Assembly (NCBI GenBank): GCA_042091495.1
Contig: JBELHJ010000075.1
Location: 1-8,423, forward strand
Length of the DNA: 8,423 bases
Direction of reading: 5' to 3'
Origin: JBELHJ01 sp042091495
GTDB taxonomy: Bacteria; Bacteroidota; Bacteroidia; Flavobacteriales; Flavobacteriaceae
Below the pieces are notes generated by a model. That model did not search any database. It saw nothing but the letters and a program-made list of their open reading frames with translations, and had not been told where the DNA came from. Positions 5,201 to 8,423 of the stretch are shown here, piece after piece. A program made the translations under genes and the position numbers. Within the stretch, counting starts at the first letter, position 1. The number at the start of each line of letters is the position of its first letter.

Positions 5201-7946
5201 GTCAGGCACATTTTTTTTCTTTTGTGAAATAACTTTTCCGGGCTCTATATGCGGTGTTTATAATACACAAATATCTCAGGTTCAAATTAATCCTGAGCCC
5301 AAAATTTCTGATATCTCTCTATCAATATGTTCTGGAGAATCTATTTTAATTTCAACAGATGATATGGAAGGTGTAATACCTAATGATGTTATGTTTTTGT
5401 GGGAGTTTATTGAAGGAACTGGCAAGATTCAAGGATTACAAAATCAAAATATTTTAACTGATAAAATTAATGCAGAACTTTCAAACGAATCTAGTTCTCC
5501 ATTAATTGCAACTTATAATATATATCCAATAAGTTCAACTTGTGTTGGAGATCCTTTCAAATTACAGGTTGAGGTGGCAGCTCCAATAACGGTTACATCT
5601 TTTTTAGTTAATAATAAATGTTTATTGGGCAGAGAGGGTACAATCGAATTAGAAGTTGTTGGAGGTAGTAAGTTAGATAATGAATATAATTACACATGGA
5701 CAGGGCCTAATGGGTTTTATGCTCAAGACAAGAATATTTATAATTTAATTTCAGGGGTTTATTCACTCTATGTTGAAGATTCTTTAGGGTGTTATATTGA
5801 AGCTGATTTTGAAATTTCAGATCCGATTACAGATACAGATGTAACTCTAGTTTCTCAAAACCAAAGCTTGTGTTTGTTTGAAACACCAAAACCTTTAGAG
5901 GTTACAATTATTAATAGTCAAGGCGATGAAGAATACCAATGGTATGAAAATAGTGTATCAACTCATTTTGGAGGATCACCAACAAAAATAATAGGTGCCA
6001 ATAGTCCAATCTATAACCCTGAAGCAAAAAATCCTAAAACATCATTCTTCTATTGCGAGGTAACTACAGCATGTGATATTTATTATACAAATGCTTCTTT
6101 ACTTGAAGTGTTTCCTAAACCCATTATAAAAGACAAAAGCATAGAAATATGTAATGAAACGGGTTTTGAATTAAATTTTTTAACAGACACTAATGACTTT
6201 GTTCCGGAAGGGACTCTTTTTACTTGGGAACTTAAGTCTTTTTCAAATTCTATTCTAGGGGCTAATTCTAATAGTAATAGTGTTAGTAGCATTTCAGAAT
6301 TTAAATTGGTTAATCAGTCATCAGAAATAGGCTTAGTAGAGTATAGCGTATTACCAAACTCTTTGGCTTGCTTGGGAGATCCTTTTCTAGTTACAGTAAT
6401 GGTGTATCCAACAATAGATATCACAGCTAATGTAACAGATAATGTTTGTGAGGGTGATTATGAAGGAAAGATTGAGATAGAAGATTCCCCATTTATTAAC
6501 GAAGACTATTCATACCAATGGTATGGTCCAGAGGGGTTTGAGTCTATTTCAAAAGATATTTTTAATCTGCAATCAGGGATATACCAACTGTTGATTAAAA
6601 GTAATTTACAATGTGAAAGGCAATTTGAATTTGAAGTTGGAACCCCCGGTTCAAGTGAAATTTACAACAATGCAATTGTTAATGATATTTCATGTAGTCA
6701 AGACACAGATGGGTCTATAATTTTAGATCTATCTGGTGGTATTGCACCATATCAAATTGAATGGGAAGGTCCAAATGGGTTTATTTCTAATGCAAGAGAG
6801 ATAAGTGACTTGTCTGAAGGATTATACAATTTAAAAGTTTACAATTACAATTGTGATACAAATCCTTATGAAGCTCAATATCAGATTAAATCCCCTGAAG
6901 CTATACAAATAGGTCTAACAGCTTATAATGGTTCAGGTTGTAATGAGAGTGCCTCAGGGCGGTTAGAAATTTTAATTGAAGGCGGAAATCCACCCTATGA
7001 AATTTTATATGAATCTAATGAAGGTTCTTCAGGCATATTAAATGGTTTATTGGAGTCTGATTTAAGGGCTATCTCCGGTTTACAAAACGGAAATTATAAC
7101 ATTACTATTGTTGATCGAAATGGATGCTCCAGAGAAGCATCATTCTCAATTGATAGCCCAGAGCCTTTATTTTATGATGTTGAATTAACGTTTGATAAAA
7201 ACTGTGAAGAAGGAGTTGCAAGACAATATTTTAAAGTAAATGTTTATGGTGGGACACCTCCTTTTGTATATTATTGGTCAACAGGCATTGTAAGTTCCTC
7301 TTCAAATATTATGTATACAGAACAAAACGGTTTCATTGAAATTTATGTTCTTGATGCCAATAATTGCCGTTCTTCAACCTATAGTTATGATGTTAATTTA
7401 CCGGGTAGTGGTTTACCAGATTTTGATTTTGATTCTCAAGCCTTGTATGACTATGGTATTTATTCGGTTCAAGATCCAATAAGATTTTACAATACGGCCT
7501 CTGGGGATTATACAAATGTAAGTTGGGAATTCGGTGATGGTTCGTTTTCTTCGGAATTAAATCCAACACACATTTACAAAAAGGAAGGTATATATGAGGT
7601 AATTCAAACTGTTACCTATGCTTCAGGGTGTACTCTAGAAAAAAAGGTAAAAATTTCAATTGATAAAGGATATAAATTAATTTTTCCGGATGCATTCACT
7701 CCAAATAAAGATCAATTAAACGATTATTTTTCTCCAGTTCAAGAGGGATTGGAAGAGATGGAATTTTCAATTTATGATACTTGGGGGGGGCTTATTTATT
7801 TTGAAAAAGGAAATAATTTGAGAGGTTGGGATGGTACAATTCGAGATAAGAAAACAGAGAACGGGAACTATTATTACAGATTTAAAGCTAAAACCTTTTA
7901 CGGAAACGAGGTTGAAGTTTCTGGGGCATTTATATCCATCTATTAA
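2211..7946 (+). CDS. Giant T9SS-secreted multidomain adhesin (PKD / Ig-like / SprB repeats, type B sorting domain)
   Basis: This 1911-residue protein should be exported by Sec, then carried across the outer membrane by T9SS as a surface or released adhesin. A signal peptide (MKKFF, hydrophobic 4-22, likely cut G28/Q29) is followed by PKD-like modules (about 32-633, including IDWGDSS and VDFGDGT), four tandem Ig-like domains (634-1028), PKD-like (1029-1125), SprB-type (1126-1205), Ig-like (1206-1303), PKD-like (1304-1400), four SprB-type repeats (1401-1732), a PKD domain (1733-1818, SWEFGDGSFS) and a gliding-motility-associated C-terminal domain (about 1821-1911). The start is the first ATG after in-frame TAA 2205-2207. 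There is no Shine-Dalgarno sequence, as is usual in this phylum. It has 48 cysteines, mostly paired within modules. No catalytic domain is visible, so adhesion is inferred from architecture and the ligand is unknown. SprB-like gliding adhesin is the closest functional analogy, though this protein is much shorter than SprB. Confidence 0.93.
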   Translation: MKKFFLPTLLFFISHFVGHAFISNKTFGQDNCNLSQGTTYLKDIDFSSPFINCNSLGGVSNLELAFIDNGILQNCIDYFTIDWGDSSQESWGDNKDFLLTDEIIHEYQGFGSYDIIITLYDFNGNSFTQTELFKSKSNPAGGINSPGGTGPFCAPTPNLTFTISDYWKNTEDTVYEVDFGDGTVITYTQSDLINSASYNAVQPDQSASFPISDHAFQNAKCDEDGYTVTLTITNECSETVGSVNKILVYELPEVEFLASSDNCVNNELGFEMVFKNENCFDEDFFGMFLEIDGVLQGPFSKSEIQDYFFNYAGDYQVNLVLKTGELSCDDVIASPDIGSVCVKPKLDLDFDVDVVKGCAPLEIMVTNNTDISEYTGLSCAPEKPFRWNIRYSAENNCGEVKDIDYLDGTNNKSNQPKLRFNTPGKYTLILKPNENSCGGEFRREIIVKAPPKITINPISDFCDSGQVLPSYSLISCSPDATGSLIENWEIKSPNDTSYRVFDINENFTQKGLYSLKLTVTDSDNCGESQPDIETFEILSIPEMNPINDISVCSGDALTEVILTSNNSNIAFEWAVSSNPNLNGFLVSGTSSTIPEQIIYNSTLQNQFIEYLVTPKNGQCDGTPQTFKITVHPRPLIEKQPASQVGCEGFDTNPLEFAISSGFNDAIYQWYVSDISDNNSFTPLNNENFSMLMPDTSSEGTKYYYCEVIIPSLEASCQTVLSEIASITVYEPLLLTQQPLGYQEICYDNTLTIQDSDTLEVFHSGGYGQTTYQWYKIDDLSGSNKVAINNANTNSYKPNNINSIGDYYFLVEVSSAGLGCTLVTSQYAHIKITNGPEITEDPISFQELCLNTSPEELQVSASQDLYDLNFQWFKSFSLSNDLENAQLIQGQNSSNFIPPTNQSGNFYYFCKIFSSLSPECYNLSKVANVSISDGLIITSPAIQEIFCLNESPPTLTATYINGVGTPTYQWYVNNLPKTGGASPIPGANLDSFEPQFEESGTFFFFCEITFPGSICGVYNTQISQVQINPEPKISDISLSICSGESILISTDDMEGVIPNDVMFLWEFIEGTGKIQGLQNQNILTDKINAELSNESSSPLIATYNIYPISSTCVGDPFKLQVEVAAPITVTSFLVNNKCLLGREGTIELEVVGGSKLDNEYNYTWTGPNGFYAQDKNIYNLISGVYSLYVEDSLGCYIEADFEISDPITDTDVTLVSQNQSLCLFETPKPLEVTIINSQGDEEYQWYENSVSTHFGGSPTKIIGANSPIYNPEAKNPKTSFFYCEVTTACDIYYTNASLLEVFPKPIIKDKSIEICNETGFELNFLTDTNDFVPEGTLFTWELKSFSNSILGANSNSNSVSSISEFKLVNQSSEIGLVEYSVLPNSLACLGDPFLVTVMVYPTIDITANVTDNVCEGDYEGKIEIEDSPFINEDYSYQWYGPEGFESISKDIFNLQSGIYQLLIKSNLQCERQFEFEVGTPGSSEIYNNAIVNDISCSQDTDGSIILDLSGGIAPYQIEWEGPNGFISNAREISDLSEGLYNLKVYNYNCDTNPYEAQYQIKSPEAIQIGLTAYNGSGCNESASGRLEILIEGGNPPYEILYESNEGSSGILNGLLESDLRAISGLQNGNYNITIVDRNGCSREASFSIDSPEPLFYDVELTFDKNCEEGVARQYFKVNVYGGTPPFVYYWSTGIVSSSSNIMYTEQNGFIEIYVLDANNCRSSTYSYDVNLPGSGLPDFDFDSQALYDYGIYSVQDPIRFYNTASGDYTNVSWEFGDGSFSSELNPTHIYKKEGIYEVIQTVTYASGCTLEKKVKISIDKGYKLIFPDAFTPNKDQLNDYFSPVQEGLEEMEFSIYDTWGGLIYFEKGNNLRGWDGTIRDKKTENGNYYYRFKAKTFYGNEVEVSGAFISIY
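2304..4109 (+). repeat. N-terminal array of PKD-like domains in the adhesin
   Basis: Residues about 32-633 hold around six diverged modules. The first two have clear PKD signatures: IDWGDSS (81-87) with HEYQGFGSYDIIITLYD, and VDFGDGT (177-183) followed by YTVTLTITNEC. The fourth and fifth keep the terminal strand pattern (FNTPGKYTLILK; TQKGLYSLKLTVTD). The sixth (about 541-633) is the PKD-like type common in T9SS proteins, with C552 and C619 (SVCSGDA ... NGQCDGTPQTFKITV). The third (about 251-343) is assigned only by position, cysteines and beta-rich character. Confidence 0.65.
4110..5294 (+). repeat. Four tandem Ig-like domains in the adhesin
   Basis: Four repeats of about 95-103 residues cover residues 634-730, 731-833, 834-933 and 934-1028. 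Each has an N-terminal Cys (C646, C745, C848, C946), a YQWY or FQWF core and a late Cys (C716, C819, C919, C1014). Copies 1, 3 and 4 also carry Cys in the YYYC / YYFC / FFFC strand. Copy 2 has Leu there (YYFLVEV, L809). A fifth copy lies apart at 1206-1303. Confidence 0.8.
5010..5825 (+). repeat. Super-module copy 1: Ig-like + PKD-like + SprB-type
   Basis: Residues 934-1205 consist of an Ig-like domain (934-1028), a PKD-like domain with C1040 and CVGDPF (1111-1116), and a SprB-type repeat (1126-1205) with WTGPNGF and the ending NLISGVYSLYVEDSLGC. The order, lengths and motifs match the next block. Confidence 0.75.
5826..6650 (+). repeat. Super-module copy 2: Ig-like + PKD-like + SprB-type
   Basis: Residues 1206-1480 repeat the same trio: Ig-like (1206-1303, YQWY ... 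FFYCEV), PKD-like (1304-1400, C1314 and CLGDPF at 1387-1392) and SprB-type (1401-1480, WYGPEGF, NLQSGIYQLLIKSNLQC). The CxGDPF motif recurs exactly 276 residues (828 bases) after copy 1, and the DNA keeps a shared GGAGATCCTTT there. Confidence 0.75.
6411..7406 (+). repeat. Four consecutive SprB-type repeats in the adhesin
   Basis: Repeats cover residues about 1401-1480, 1481-1563, 1564-1650 and 1651-1732. Each follows the SprB-repeat pattern: an early Cys (C1413, C1495, C1577, C1665), a glycine-rich turn often reading GGxxPY/F, an aromatic core (WYGPEGF, WEGPNGF), an SGLxxGxYxxxV-like strand and a late Cys (C1468, C1548, C1639, C1719). The first also belongs to super-module copy 2. The fourth is the most diverged. 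Confidence 0.75.
7407..7664 (+). other. C-terminal PKD domain of the adhesin
   Basis: Residues 1733-1818 contain the clearest PKD signature in the protein: SWEFGDGSFSSELNPTHIY (1771-1789), followed by EGIYEVIQTVTYASGC. A PKD domain immediately before the sorting domain is a common arrangement in type B T9SS substrates. Confidence 0.85.
7671..7943 (+). other. T9SS type B (gliding-motility-associated) C-terminal sorting domain
   Basis: Residues 1821-1911 follow the family pattern: FPDAFTPNKDQLNDYF, then MEFSIYDTWGGLIYFE, GWDGTIRDK, ENGNYYYRFKAKTFYGNE and a final hydrophobic strand SGAFISIY. Type B domains direct export through T9SS, and in characterised Flavobacterium cases they need an SprF-type partner. 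The commonly seen NGDGxND reads NKDQLND here. The WGG codons fall in a run of eight G (7783-7790). Confidence 0.9.
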
Positions 7947-7949
7947 TTT

Positions 7950-8423
7950 ATGATAAGACAATTAAGACTTATATGCTGTATTATTTGTGTTCATTTTAGT
8001 GCCAATGGGCAAGACCCTATTTTTAGTCAATATTTTCTGTTTCCAGAAACTATGAATCCAGGTTTTTCAGGGTTTATGGAAACTACTTATTTAGGGATAA
8101 TTCATAGATCGCAATGGCCAGAACTAGGGCTTAAGCTAGACACACAATATGGTTTTATGAATACATGGATTGAAGGAATGAATAGTGGCGTTGGAGTTAA
8201 TATAATTAGTCACAAAGAAAACTTTGCTGATTACAGATTCACTCAAGTTAATTTTAATTATGCCTATAGGGTTAAACTCAACGATGAATGGTTTTTTAGG
8301 CCTGCAATAGAATATGGCTTAGTTACAAAATCTTATGATTTTTCTGACCTTACTTTACAAGATCAAATAAATATATCTTCAGGCTCTGTTCTTTTGAGTT
8401 CAATTGACCCCCTGGCATATAAT
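7950..8423 (+). CDS. PorP/SprF-family T9SS outer-membrane protein (incomplete at window end)
   Basis: An open frame of 158 codons runs off the window edge. The family is usually around 300-340 residues, so about half is visible. Residues 1-20 (MIRQLRLICCIICVHFSANG) form a signal peptide, likely cut before Q21. The mature start QDPIFSQYFLFPETMNPGFSG is the diagnostic N-terminus of the PorP/SprF family, followed by the IHRSQWP motif and amphipathic strand pairs (NSGVGVNIIS, FTQVNFNYAYRVKL, FRPAIEYGL) typical of an outer-membrane beta barrel. SprF is known to be needed for secretion of SprB in Flavobacterium johnsoniae. By position, this protein should serve the adhesin just upstream. Its ATG lies three bases after the adhesin TAA, with no separate promoter and no Shine-Dalgarno sequence, so the two genes are very likely one transcript with coupled translation. 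The hydrophobic core is unusual in having three cysteines (C9, C10, C13). Confidence 0.93.
   Translation, partial: MIRQLRLICCIICVHFSANGQDPIFSQYFLFPETMNPGFSGFMETTYLGIIHRSQWPELGLKLDTQYGFMNTWIEGMNSGVGVNIISHKENFADYRFTQVNFNYAYRVKLNDEWFFRPAIEYGLVTKSYDFSDLTLQDQINISSGSVLLSSIDPLAYN

Noticed and set aside
6083..6292. Minus-strand ORF of 69 codons
   Set aside because: It is antisense to the repeat region of the adhesin, and its low-complexity N-terminus mirrors the Asn/Ser-rich stretch on the other strand.
4110..7406. Whether the repeats could be a CRISPR array, mobile element or recombination cassette
   Set aside because: The repetition is at protein-domain level with diverged DNA. There are no short identical repeats with spacers, no terminal inverted repeats and no recombinase gene.
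7767..7961. Minus-strand ORF of 64 codons overlapping the adhesin and PorP/SprF junction
   Set aside because: It is antisense to the well-supported sorting domain and has no features of its own.

Overview
The window is AT-rich and fully coding on the + strand. It almost certainly comes from a marine-type or gliding-type member of the Bacteroidota (Flavobacteriia or a close relative). The evidence is the pairing of a giant secreted multidomain protein ending in a type B (gliding-motility-associated) C-terminal sorting domain with a PorP/SprF-family outer-membrane protein. This pairing is a hallmark of the type IX secretion system (T9SS), which is confined to that phylum. Start codons lack a Shine-Dalgarno sequence, which also fits the phylum.

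Layout: 36-2051 encodes a soluble hybrid sensor histidine kinase (two PAS domains, HisKA, HATPase_c and a receiver domain). A 159-base gap (2052-2210) holds a T9 run and a weak Bacteroidota-type promoter candidate. 2211-7946 encodes a 1911-residue exported protein made almost entirely of beta-sandwich modules: PKD-like domains, Ig-like domains with YQWY...YYxC signatures, SprB-type repeats, a final PKD domain and a T9SS type B sorting domain. 7950 to the window end (incomplete) encodes the first 158 residues of a PorP/SprF-family protein, starting three bases after the adhesin stop codon.

How they work together: the adhesin and the PorP/SprF protein form a tight, probably co-translated pair, in which the second protein most likely serves export or surface attachment of the first, as SprF does for SprB in Flavobacterium johnsoniae. 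The kinase lies upstream on the same strand but beyond a gap. A regulatory link to the adhesin is possible but not shown by the sequence.

Nothing here forces the conclusion of an entirely new system. The points most worth a second look are: a duplicated Ig / PKD-like / SprB super-module of about 275 residues inside the adhesin; a regular two-cysteine pattern in most of its modules; a G8 tract in the sorting domain and a G7 tract in the kinase, where a one-base slip in either direction would truncate the protein; and a receiver domain lacking the usual Thr/Ser switch residue.
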